Positions 57,445 through 64,000 of a stretch of 64,000 bases of DNA are shown here, piece after piece. Numbering within the stretch: the stretch's first letter is position 1; the number at the start of each line of letters is the position of its first letter. The stretch is from contig NZ_CP011412.1 of NCBI RefSeq assembly GCF_001007875.1, positions 2,666,001 to 2,730,000 of the forward strand, read 5' to 3'. This stretch comes from Sedimenticola thiotaurini. GTDB lineage: Bacteria; Pseudomonadota; Gammaproteobacteria; Chromatiales; Chromatiaceae. The notes beneath the pieces are model-generated. The model was not told the DNA's origin and searched no databases. It saw nothing but the letters and a program-made list of their open reading frames with translations. The translations under genes and the position numbers were made by a program.

Positions 57445-57987
57445 TCAATGGCCGGGTGTAGCTTCCGTTACGCCTTGACAATTCGTTGTCTCTGGTCGAG
57501 CTTCCCGCGCTTTTTTCAGGCCGTGCGTTTCCTGCGTTTTCTCTTCTACGGTTGGATCCGGGGGTGGTGTAAATGGTCCAGGTTTGAAGCTTGCGTCCGG
57601 TTGGCCAAAACAGTGGTGATACCAGAGTGCCAGATCACGGGCCATTTTCAGCCCATCCATGGCCTCTTTGTGCCGGGTTCGAAACTGATGGGTGGCCCTG
57701 TTTCCTTCTACCCGCAACGTATGGAACAGTTCCCGGATGGTGGGGTCGAGCCGTATCTGCCGGTGCAGTCTCCCGAGCAGGTCGGCTTGGGTGGTGGTCT
57801 CGTCAAACTGCACACCGGAGCGGACGGCCAGATCCTGCGCCAGCGCTTCGCCAAACTGTCGGAGCTTGATCAGGGTGGTATTGGGATCGCTCGCAAACGC
57901 ACCTTCCGCCGCAGCGACAAGCTGTAGAAATATCGGATCATATTCAGCCAGAAAACTGAAATTAACTGAGTCCGGGTTCGGTTCCAT
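57445..57987 (-). CDS. Stand-alone HsdR N-terminal (DUF4145-like) domain protein
   Basis: 180 aa. Residues about 8-125 match the DUF4145-like region at the start of some type I restriction HsdR subunits: FSFLAEYDPIFLQLVAAAEG, DPNTTLIKLRQFGEALAQDL, LFHTLRVEGNRATHQF. After PGPFTPPPDP, where HsdR would continue into helicase and nuclease parts, it ends in a low-complexity Lys/Glu/Thr tail. No HsdR helicase remnant follows, so it is a self-contained small gene or a trimmed domain. It is first in a probable operon with the McrB-like (78-bp gap) and McrC-like genes. Confidence 0.78.
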   Translation of the reverse strand: MEPNPDSVNFSFLAEYDPIFLQLVAAAEGAFASDPNTTLIKLRQFGEALAQDLAVRSGVQFDETTTQADLLGRLHRQIRLDPTIRELFHTLRVEGNRATHQFRTRHKEAMDGLKMARDLALWYHHCFGQPDASFKPGPFTPPPDPTVEEKTQETHGLKKAREARPETTNCQGVTEATPGH

Positions 57988-58307
57988 CCAATCAGTCTGT
58001 GCGCATATTTGTGGTTAGTCTTGTTTTGCGATCCAGTGGAACAGGTTCGATACTTCCGCTCGCTGATACAGGCATGTTGATCCTAAATATCAACATTTCC
58101 CTGCAAAAGCAATTCACGCCAGTCGCTGTAAACAAAAACAGTCCAAAACATTCATCCCATGCTTTCCAGAAAATCCCTCGGTGACATGGACGTATCACCG
58201 ATGAATCACATCAAACTGGTTTTTCTCCCCGCTATGGCATTGCAACCACCCGCCCGGCTGGTACATTGATAACCGCTCAGTAACGCAACAAAAGGAGTTT
58301 GTTGACC
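57988..58307. other. Divergent control region between the restriction-like cassette and the ligase gene
   Basis: 320 bp with no supported gene, more AT-rich than the flanks. It contains the inverted repeat at 58074-58096 and, at the right end, the AAGGAG ribosome site of the ligase. No clear promoter can be called. Confidence 0.45.
58074..58096. repeat. Inverted repeat ATGTTGAT-N7-ATCAACAT
   Basis: Perfect 8-bp arms with a 7-base spacer, 87 bp upstream of the HsdR-N-like gene. It is positioned as an operator for the restriction-like cassette; no regulator gene is identified. Confidence 0.55.
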
Positions 58308-59186
58308 ATGAGAATCCCTGCCCTCTCCTGCCTGGTAAAAACGGCCTGTCTGGTCTTGCTGCTGTTGCTCTGTGGTTCCACCCTGGCCGGTGCACCCCGC
58401 TTGATGCTGGCCACACCCTGGCAACCGGGCGACGATCCGACCGGTTGGTGGCTGAGTGAGAAATACGATGGTGTGCGTGGTTACTGGAACGGCCAGCAGA
58501 TGTTGAGCCGGGGCGGCGCGCCTATCATCCTGCCGGCCGCGTTTCGGACTGCCCTGCCGCCCTTCGCCCTGGATGGGGAGTTATGGGCCGGGCGCGGCCG
58601 CTTTGCAGAGACACTATCCACGGTGCGGGACAGCCAGCCCGGTCCCGGCTGGGAGAATATCCGTTACCTGGTTTTTGATGCACCGGAGCAGCCCGGCCCG
58701 TTTGAAAAACGGATCCGCAGGGTGGAACAGTGGTTGGCCCGGCAGGACCCGGTCTACGTCGCCCTGGCGAGCCAGACCCGTTGTCTGGGCGCGACCCATC
58801 TGGAACAGGTACTGGACAGCATCGAGGCCCAGGGCGGCGAGGGGGTGATGCTGCGCGCTGCGGGCTCCCCTTACCAGTCAGGCCGCAGCCCCTATCTGCG
58901 CAAGTACAAACGCTTCGACGATGCCGAGGCCAGGGTGGTGGGCTACAACCCCGGCCGGGGCAAGTACGCCGGCATGGTCGGCTCCCTGAATGTGGAGCTG
59001 CCGGATGGCACCCGCTTTGCGGTTGGTTCCGGCTTAAGCGATGCAGAACGGCGCAACCCGCCACCGATCGGCTCCCTGATCACGTTCAAACATCACGGCT
59101 GGACGCGCCACGGCAAACCGCGCTTTCCCACCTTCTGGCGCATTCGCCCGGCGGACAGCGCGGCCGGAGGTGCGCAGTTTCCTTAA
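58308..59186 (+). CDS. ATP-dependent DNA ligase with signal peptide (Lig E type)
   Basis: 292 aa. N-terminal signal peptide (LVLLLLLCGSTLAGA, about residues 13-29). The nucleotidyltransferase core has the lysine of motif I in EKYDGVRG, motif III LDGELW, motif IV GGEGVMLRA and motif V KYKRFDDAEA. A short OB domain follows. These minimal ligases seal nicks in the periplasm, perhaps during DNA uptake; dprA is also in this window. Start at 58308 with AAGGAG 10 bases upstream; two TTG codons lie just before. Confidence 0.93.
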   Translation: MRIPALSCLVKTACLVLLLLLCGSTLAGAPRLMLATPWQPGDDPTGWWLSEKYDGVRGYWNGQQMLSRGGAPIILPAAFRTALPPFALDGELWAGRGRFAETLSTVRDSQPGPGWENIRYLVFDAPEQPGPFEKRIRRVEQWLARQDPVYVALASQTRCLGATHLEQVLDSIEAQGGEGVMLRAAGSPYQSGRSPYLRKYKRFDDAEARVVGYNPGRGKYAGMVGSLNVELPDGTRFAVGSGLSDAERRNPPPIGSLITFKHHGWTRHGKPRFPTFWRIRPADSAAGGAQFP

Positions 59187-59199
59187 CGGTTCTGCTCAG

Positions 59200-60126
59200 C
59201 TACTCCCACTCCAGCTCGGTATAGACCTGTTGGGCATTTCTGCCCGCCAGGGTTTCGTGATTCAGCAGGTAGTGATAACGGGACTGGTCAATGGAGCCGA
59301 TTTCAGAGATATCGCCCCCATCGTCATAAAACCCGGTGACCTTGTTGCGCAGAAATTTCAGGTAACCCAGGGTATCGGCATTGGCCTTCTCCAGGGTGGC
59401 GGGGTGACCATGTCCGGGCACCACCACCTTGGGTGAGAAGGCCGCCATGGACTGGTAAACCTCGATCCAGCTCTTGCTGTTGGATTGGCTGCCCACCCCC
59501 AGCATGCGCTCCACGTAGACGATATCGCCGGTGAACATCACCTGCTGTTCAGGCAGCCAGATATAGCTGTCACCCGGTGTATGGGCCTGCCCGGTATGGT
59601 AGATCTCAAACTTCACACCACCGATTTCCAGACGGAGTTCTTCATCGAAGGTCTGATCCGCATGCTGCGCTTCTGTGCCGGCCAGGCCGGCCTCACCCAC
59701 CAGGTTACCCAGCATAATAAACTGATCCCGACTGCGCGCCTGCTGATCAGCCACCGCGTCCGCACTGGCCACAATCCGGGCACCCTGTTTTTTGAAATAG
59801 CCGTTGCCGAGCCAGCGATGATCCTGTCCACCGCTGTTGATCACGGTGACCACCGGCTGATCGGTCACGGATTGAATCACCTGGTGAATGCGTTTCGCCC
59901 CCTGGTAGGTGCCACCGGAGTCGATCAGTACCACCCCTTCGGAGGTGACCACAAAACCGAAAGTGGCGTTATTACCCAGGTTTTCCGGGGAGCGGTTGCT
60001 CAGTTCACCGACAATGGCATAGACATTGTCGGCGACCTTCTGCAGGGCCAGATCAGACGCCGCGCCGGCCTGAACGGATAACAGAAGCAGTGCACAAGAG
60101 AACAACAGACGGTAGACATTTTTCAT
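59200..60126 (-). CDS. Exported MBL-fold hydrolase-like protein with an altered metal motif
   Basis: 308 aa. Signal peptide (LLFSCALLLLSVQAGAA, about residues 7-23). The metallo-beta-lactamase fold is clear: FVVTSEGVVLIDSGG, the third His region YHTGQAHTPGDSYIWLP, FTGDIVYV and the late PGHGHP. The usual HxHxDH motif is replaced by NSGGQDHRWLGN, so two of the three first-site His ligands are missing while DH is kept. Similar to SoxH-like proteins of sulfur oxidisers. It may bind one metal or be non-catalytic. Confidence 0.85.
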   Translation of the reverse strand: MKNVYRLLFSCALLLLSVQAGAASDLALQKVADNVYAIVGELSNRSPENLGNNATFGFVVTSEGVVLIDSGGTYQGAKRIHQVIQSVTDQPVVTVINSGGQDHRWLGNGYFKKQGARIVASADAVADQQARSRDQFIMLGNLVGEAGLAGTEAQHADQTFDEELRLEIGGVKFEIYHTGQAHTPGDSYIWLPEQQVMFTGDIVYVERMLGVGSQSNSKSWIEVYQSMAAFSPKVVVPGHGHPATLEKANADTLGYLKFLRNKVTGFYDDGGDISEIGSIDQSRYHYLLNHETLAGRNAQQVYTELEWE

Positions 60127-60206
60127 ATTGTAGGGACCTTTTTTTGTTGACTACACAGGGTCTTTGTCGGGCCATTTGGGCATGCACGGGGGGTGGAGTC
60201 AAGCCC

Positions 60207-60234
60207 GGGGCGGGCTGCGGGGAGGGTCGGGGGG
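60207..60234 (+). other. Putative G-quadruplex motif
   Basis: Five G-tracts (60207-60210, 60212-60214, 60219-60222, 60224-60226, 60229-60234) separated by loops of 1, 4, 1 and 2 bases satisfy the usual G3+N1-7 pattern. A sixth tract lies at 60188-60193. It sits between the MBL gene and the cytochrome operon on the plus strand. Confidence 0.5.
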
Positions 60235-60271
60235 AAACGGCAGGCCCCGTTACAGGGGGCTGCCCGGCGCT

Positions 60272-60308
60272 CTGCCCGCCCTGTCCTGTCTGGCAGGAGG
60301 GCGGGCAG
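60272..60308. terminator. Strong hairpin after the cytochrome operon
   Basis: CTGCCCGCCCT (60272-60282) pairs perfectly with AGGGCGGGCAG (60298-60308), and an inner CCTG/CAGG pair extends the stem. It begins about 30 bp past the cytochrome b stop, so it could end that transcript. There is no T tract, so it is not a classic intrinsic terminator. Confidence 0.5.
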
Positions 60309-60339
60309 ACCGGCGGTATTGTTCAGCGCGAAAGTGGTG

Positions 60340-61005
60340 TCACTCCTTCAGCCGTTCCGGGTGGTCTTCGGCCAGGTAGGCGCGCTCCACTTCGGTCAGC
60401 TCGATACACTCCACGCCGGTGATCATGGTCTTGATGTAGTGTGTGGGGGTCTTACCGGTGGTGGTCATATAGATATGGATAATGACAAAGGTGACCATCA
60501 GGAATGCCGCCGCGGTGTGCAGGAAGGCGACCACGAACAGGGCATCTGCCGCACCGGGGATCTCGTTCCAGAGATCGTACAGCAGGTAGATGATGCCGGT
60601 GATCCAGAGTGCCGGCCCGATCAGCACCATGAAGGTGAGATAGGCCAGCCCCTGCAGGGCGTTCTGCTTGCGCCGCAGGGTCTTTTTATGCGGATGATCG
60701 GCTCCAAACAGAATTCCCCAGGCGTAGTAACGGATCACCGCAAACAGCCCCTTGGTGGTGGGCATGAACTGGCGCCAGTTGCCGGTGGTGAAATTCCAGA
60801 AAGTGGTGAAGATCCACAATACGATCAGCGCAATGGCGGCGTAGGTGTGCAGCATCACCGCCTGGTCGAAGCGCAGCAGATCGTGGGTGCCATGCAGCCC
60901 GAAGCCGGTAAACGCCAGCATGAAGATCAGCAACGCCTGGGTCCAGTGCCAGAACCGTTCATAACGGGTGTAGATGGTTACCGCGTGTTTCTCTCGTTTT
61001 GCCAT
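60340..61005 (-). CDS. Cytochrome b561-type membrane subunit (quinone-linked)
   Basis: 221 aa. Four membrane helices with paired His ligands in RYERFWHWTQALLIFMLAFTG (first helix) and LHTYAAIALIVLWIF, and a further His near HTAAAFLMVTFVIIHIY. This is the thiosulfate/formate reductase cytochrome b type. It lies 5 bp downstream of the octaheme cytochrome gene. Start MAKREKHAV at 61005. It should carry electrons between quinone and the periplasmic cytochrome. Confidence 0.92.
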   Translation of the reverse strand: MAKREKHAVTIYTRYERFWHWTQALLIFMLAFTGFGLHGTHDLLRFDQAVMLHTYAAIALIVLWIFTTFWNFTTGNWRQFMPTTKGLFAVIRYYAWGILFGADHPHKKTLRRKQNALQGLAYLTFMVLIGPALWITGIIYLLYDLWNEIPGAADALFVVAFLHTAAAFLMVTFVIIHIYMTTTGKTPTHYIKTMITGVECIELTEVERAYLAEDHPERLKE

Positions 61006-61010
61006 GTCCT

Positions 61011-62723
61011 TTACTCCTTGTCCCGGCAGTGTTCCGTGACCCGCTTCTTGCACATCACGAACCGTATCAGACCGTGCACAAATGCCACCAGCAGTGCACC
61101 GATCACAGCCATGTAGCCGAGTATGTCGAGCCAGCCAAAGCCATCACGGCCCGGCATGTAAAAGCCCTCCAGTTCACTGAGTCGTCCATCCTCGGCGTGG
61201 CACTCGCCACACTTCACTGCATCCTCCTTGGGCGCCACCATGTGGGTGATCGGCCAGTAGGAGACGGTGGGGATGAAATCGTATTCACCGGAGTAGGGCT
61301 TGCCGTTCTTCTCCATGCCCACCTTGATGGCTCGGGCAAAATCGTAGTTCCCCCAGAATGCATCCGAATCGTCACCCCACAGGTGCATGTACACCAGGGT
61401 GTTGTTGCCCTTGTCGTAGGGCTGGATCGTGTTCATCACTTTAAACGGCCAGATACGGGAGTCCGGATCGTCGTAAGCGCCTTTGAAACTGTTGATCGCT
61501 ATCGGTGCCTTGTCCGGGACGAACTGGGTATCGATAGTGGTGTAGTCCATTACCCCATCGAACCAGGCGTAGGTGGGTTTCAGGTTCTCGCCATACTTGA
61601 AATTGCCCTTGATCGACTTGTAAGTGGCCCGGTGCTCCCCATTACCCTGGGTGTAGTCCTTGATATTGAAACCTTCGCCATCCTTCAACTTGCCGGCAGA
61701 GCGCCAGTCCCAGTCGATCTTGGTGGCCACACCACCCCGGGCAAAAGTCGGGATATGGCAGGTCTGACAGGCCACCCGGTCGGTGTGGCCGTTCAGCTTC
61801 AGCGCCTTCAGGTTGTTGCCGGGATGGGGCGAATTGCCGTGGCAACTCTCGCAGGTGGCCACCTGGCGGCGCTCGCCCGGTTTACCAGTGCCTTCCGTAT
61901 CCCGCGCCATCATGTTGTAGCGGCTGCCGGACCACTGGTGGCCCTCGCCCTGGTGACACTCCGTACAGCTGAAGTTGAGCCCCTGGGCATCCATGTGCAC
62001 ATCCAGCGCCTTGTCCGGATGTTTCAGGGAAGAGTCCAGATCACCGTGTTTTACCCCGTCACCACCACCGCCGTAGAAGTGGCAGGTACCGCAGTTGGAG
62101 CGATCCGGCAGGGCGACGCTCTGGGCCACCTTGGTCCACTCGATCGGCGGCCGGTCCACGAACATGCTGGTACAGGCTTCATTGCCCTGGGAGTTTGGCG
62201 TGCGGTAGTAAGTACCGGTCGAATCATGACACACCAGGCAGTCGATCTTGGTCTGGTCGGTAAAATCAAAGCTCTCATCTTTCCAACCGTAGCCGGCATG
62301 GCACTGGGCGCACATCCCCTCGTTGCCCCGGGCGTTGGTGCAGAAATTGTTGACCAGATGCTTCTTGCCCAGGGTCTGGCCGGTCACCGGGTGCTTGTAC
62401 TCCCAGGTCCAGTGGATACCCTTCATGAACTGGTGCCCTGCCTCGTTGTGACACTTGAGGCAGGCCTGGGTCACTTCCGGACCGCTGCTGAACGGCCCCT
62501 GCAAGGGCTTGAGCTTGGAATGATCCGTCGTAGAGCTGCTAACCCGGACGGCCGGTTGTGGATCATCCGGCTTCCTCAAGTGTGACTCACTGGTATCCAC
62601 ATACTCGTTTATACCCCGCTCTATCTCTACCGCCGCCTGGGCATCTGCCAACACCAGCGGGGTGAAAAATAGTGCAGCAAGGAGCCAGGCGGTTGTGCCT
62701 GCAGTCTGCTTGTTTATGTACAT
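61011..62723 (-). CDS. Octaheme c-type cytochrome, tetrathionate reductase (OTR) family, membrane-anchored
   Basis: 570 aa. Signal peptide (TAWLLAALFFTPLVLADAQA). Eight CXXCH heme motifs: CLKCH, CAQCH, CLVCH, CGTCH, CTECH, CESCH, CQTCH and CGECH. The stretch CHFYGGGGDGVKHGDLD is characteristic of OTR. The C-terminus adds a membrane helix (LGYMAVIGALLVAFVHGLI). Shewanella OTR reduces tetrathionate, nitrite and hydroxylamine in vitro. With a cytochrome b partner it may couple quinone to sulfur or nitrogen compounds in the periplasm. The physiological substrate and direction are unknown. Confidence 0.92.
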   Translation of the reverse strand: MYINKQTAGTTAWLLAALFFTPLVLADAQAAVEIERGINEYVDTSESHLRKPDDPQPAVRVSSSTTDHSKLKPLQGPFSSGPEVTQACLKCHNEAGHQFMKGIHWTWEYKHPVTGQTLGKKHLVNNFCTNARGNEGMCAQCHAGYGWKDESFDFTDQTKIDCLVCHDSTGTYYRTPNSQGNEACTSMFVDRPPIEWTKVAQSVALPDRSNCGTCHFYGGGGDGVKHGDLDSSLKHPDKALDVHMDAQGLNFSCTECHQGEGHQWSGSRYNMMARDTEGTGKPGERRQVATCESCHGNSPHPGNNLKALKLNGHTDRVACQTCHIPTFARGGVATKIDWDWRSAGKLKDGEGFNIKDYTQGNGEHRATYKSIKGNFKYGENLKPTYAWFDGVMDYTTIDTQFVPDKAPIAINSFKGAYDDPDSRIWPFKVMNTIQPYDKGNNTLVYMHLWGDDSDAFWGNYDFARAIKVGMEKNGKPYSGEYDFIPTVSYWPITHMVAPKEDAVKCGECHAEDGRLSELEGFYMPGRDGFGWLDILGYMAVIGALLVAFVHGLIRFVMCKKRVTEHCRDKE

Positions 62724-62935
62724 GGTAAATTAATCCCTTAGCTATCTGTCGGTGCCTAAAGCTGTACCGCGCACCTCTTTTCTCTATGAAAACAGAGATG
62801 CGCCGCTGGATGCATTGACAAATCGTAATGAATTAAAATTGTGGCCACGTTAGAAATGGCCCTGCCCCATAGCCGGGCCAAATAAAATCCGGTATCGTGA
62901 ACTGCTCATTTTCAAATCAATTTGGGTAGTGAACC

Positions 62936-63436
62936 ATGAGCAAACCTTTTGTCGCAGTTCTGATGGGATCCGACTCGGACCTGCCGGTACTTCAGTCTAC
63001 GATGGATGTTCTCAACTCCCTCGGTATTCCGTTTGAGGCCAAAATCACCTCGGCCCACCGTACCCCGGATGTAACCCACGCCTATGTGAAGGATGCGGAT
63101 GCCCGCGGCTGCGCGGCATTTATCTGTGCTGCCGGACTGGCGGCCCATCTGGCCGGCACCGTGGCCGGTCTGACCCTGAAACCGGTGATCGGTATTCCGC
63201 TCGACTCCGGTCCCCTGCAGGGGATGGATGCACTGCTCTCCACCGTCCAGATGCCCGGCGGCATTCCGGTCGCCACCGTGGCGGTGGGCAAACCCGGCGC
63301 CAAGAATGCCGGCTACCTGGCGGCACAGATCCTGGCGCTGTCCGACCCCGATCTGGCCGCCCGGATCAGAAAAGACCGGGAAGCCAACGCAACCGCGGTC
63401 ATTCAGAAAGACGCCAAGTTGCAGGCAACCCTCTAG
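62936..63436 (+). CDS. purE: N5-carboxyaminoimidazole ribonucleotide mutase (class I PurE)
   Basis: 166 aa. Signature blocks [30 protein letters not shown], and [25 protein letters not shown] are intact. It rearranges N5-CAIR to CAIR in purine synthesis. Class I PurE needs PurK, which is not adjacent here; tsaC follows after 12 bp instead. Confidence 0.96.
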   Translation: MSKPFVAVLMGSDSDLPVLQSTMDVLNSLGIPFEAKITSAHRTPDVTHAYVKDADARGCAAFICAAGLAAHLAGTVAGLTLKPVIGIPLDSGPLQGMDALLSTVQMPGGIPVATVAVGKPGAKNAGYLAAQILALSDPDLAARIRKDREANATAVIQKDAKLQATL

Positions 63437-63448
63437 ACCGGGCGGCGC

Positions 63449-64000
63449 ATGAGCCGATCGGTTAACCCCTGGAAAATCCGCGAGGCCGCACGCTGTATTA
63501 TCAGCGGCGGCCTCGTCGCCTATCCCACCGAAGCGGTCTTCGGGTTGGGCTGCGATCCGCTAAACGGTGCAGCCATGGGACGCCTGCTTGATCTCAAGCG
63601 GCGCCCGGTTGAAAAGGGGGTGATTCTGATTGCGGCCCATTTCGACCAGTTGCGTCCATTCATCAAACCCCTGGCTGAACCACGGATGGAGCCCATACTG
63701 GCCAGCTGGCCCGGACCTCATACCTGGCTGCTACCCGCCGCTGACAACCTGCCGGAGTGGCTCACCGGCAAGCATGACAGTCTGGCTGTCCGGGTCACTG
63801 CCCATCCGCTGGCCGCCGCCCTCTGCCAGGCCTGCAACTCCCCCATTGTATCCACCAGCGCCAACCGCAGCGGACAGCACCCGGCCCGCTCCCCACTTCA
63901 AGTGCGGCTGCGGCTCGGCCGGGGGGTGGACTATATTCTGAATGGCTCACTGGGTGGCAACCGGGCACCCTCCACCATCCGTGACGGGGCGACTGGTCGG
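63449..64000 (+). CDS. tsaC: Threonylcarbamoyl-AMP synthase TsaC (YrdC), runs off window end
   Basis: 184 codons are open to base 64000 without a stop; the family is about 185-190 aa, so nearly all is visible. KRRPVEKGVILIAA, the WPGPHTWLLPA block and STSANRSGQHP are typical, and the N-terminal GGLVAYPTEAVFGLGCDP is the TsaC signature. It makes threonylcarbamoyl-AMP for the t6A modification of tRNAs reading ANN codons. It follows purE closely and starts MSRSVNPWKI. Confidence 0.93.
   Translation, partial: MSRSVNPWKIREAARCIISGGLVAYPTEAVFGLGCDPLNGAAMGRLLDLKRRPVEKGVILIAAHFDQLRPFIKPLAEPRMEPILASWPGPHTWLLPAADNLPEWLTGKHDSLAVRVTAHPLAAALCQACNSPIVSTSANRSGQHPARSPLQVRLRLGRGVDYILNGSLGGNRAPSTIRDGATGR

Noticed and set aside
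57366-57987. Frameshifted full-length hsdR
   Set aside because: After the HsdR-like start there is no helicase or nuclease remnant in any frame; the next coding region is an McrB-like ATPase with its own start.
60999-62585. 528-codon open frame on the plus strand opposite the octaheme cytochrome
   Set aside because: The minus strand encodes eight CXXCH motifs and a signal peptide; the plus frame is only a GC-driven shadow.
1-64000. CRISPR arrays, tRNAs, insertion sequences, integrases
   Set aside because: I looked for regular direct repeats, cloverleaf-like segments and transposase/integrase motifs and found none.

Overview
The window looks like a chromosomal segment of a GC-rich gammaproteobacterial sulfur oxidiser (Chromatiales / Sedimenticola / Thiodiazotropha-like by gene content; inferred, since no 16S gene or other marker is present). 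Pointers are dissimilatory APS reductase (aprBA) at the left edge, an octaheme tetrathionate-reductase-family cytochrome with a cytochrome b partner near the right edge, a glycolate oxidase operon (glcDEF, typical of Calvin-cycle autotrophs that salvage phosphoglycolate) and NtrYX. No tRNA, rRNA, CRISPR array, transposase or integrase was seen.

Layout. 1-2.0 kb: aprBA (minus; aprA runs off the left edge). 2.4-5.9 kb: a hypothetical gene, a DUF423 membrane protein, and a signalling module: a sigma-54 enhancer-binding response regulator, then a palindromic putative enhancer, a near-consensus sigma-54 promoter, an ECF sigma factor and a stand-alone receiver that resembles the enhancer-binding protein's own receiver. 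5.9-19.7 kb (minus): glcDEF, trkH, trkA, ntrX, ntrY, a DUF4390 gene, rsmB, fmt, def. 19.8-25.1 kb (plus): LysM protein, dprA, smg, topA. The def/fmt/rsmB/trkA and LysM/dprA/smg/topA blocks form the familiar gammaproteobacterial housekeeping cluster. purE and tsaC close the window; tsaC usually follows this cluster closely, so the roughly 37 kb between topA and purE may be an insertion or rearrangement.

25-47 kb is a mixed region: a MASE1-GGDEF diguanylate cyclase, a MerR regulator with a 19-bp-spacer promoter, an RND efflux pair, a methyltransferase and WbuC-like cupin, an NlpC/P60 lipoprotein, a MOSC protein, a MATE exporter, an ArsN2-like acetyltransferase, DUF1285, an acyltransferase, glyoxalase I, a symporter-like sensor kinase with a small membrane partner, receiver and CBS-DUF294 protein, a lipoprotein, a MaoC-like hydratase and a PAS chemoreceptor.

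47-58 kb is the most accessory-looking part: an N-acetylmuramidase, a TRAF-binding-like/patatin phospholipase with C-terminal membrane segments, a zinc-ribbon membrane protein in tandem with a TIR protein that carries its own zinc ribbon, and a three-gene cassette of an HsdR-N-terminal-like protein, an McrB-like AAA+ ATPase and an McrC-like PD-(D/E)xK nuclease. These are best read as nucleic-acid-targeting and abortive-type defence genes (inference). 58-62.7 kb: periplasmic-type DNA ligase (Lig E), an MBL-fold protein with an eroded metal motif, and the cytochrome b / octaheme cytochrome pair. Most real genes are tightly packed, many with start/stop overlaps.
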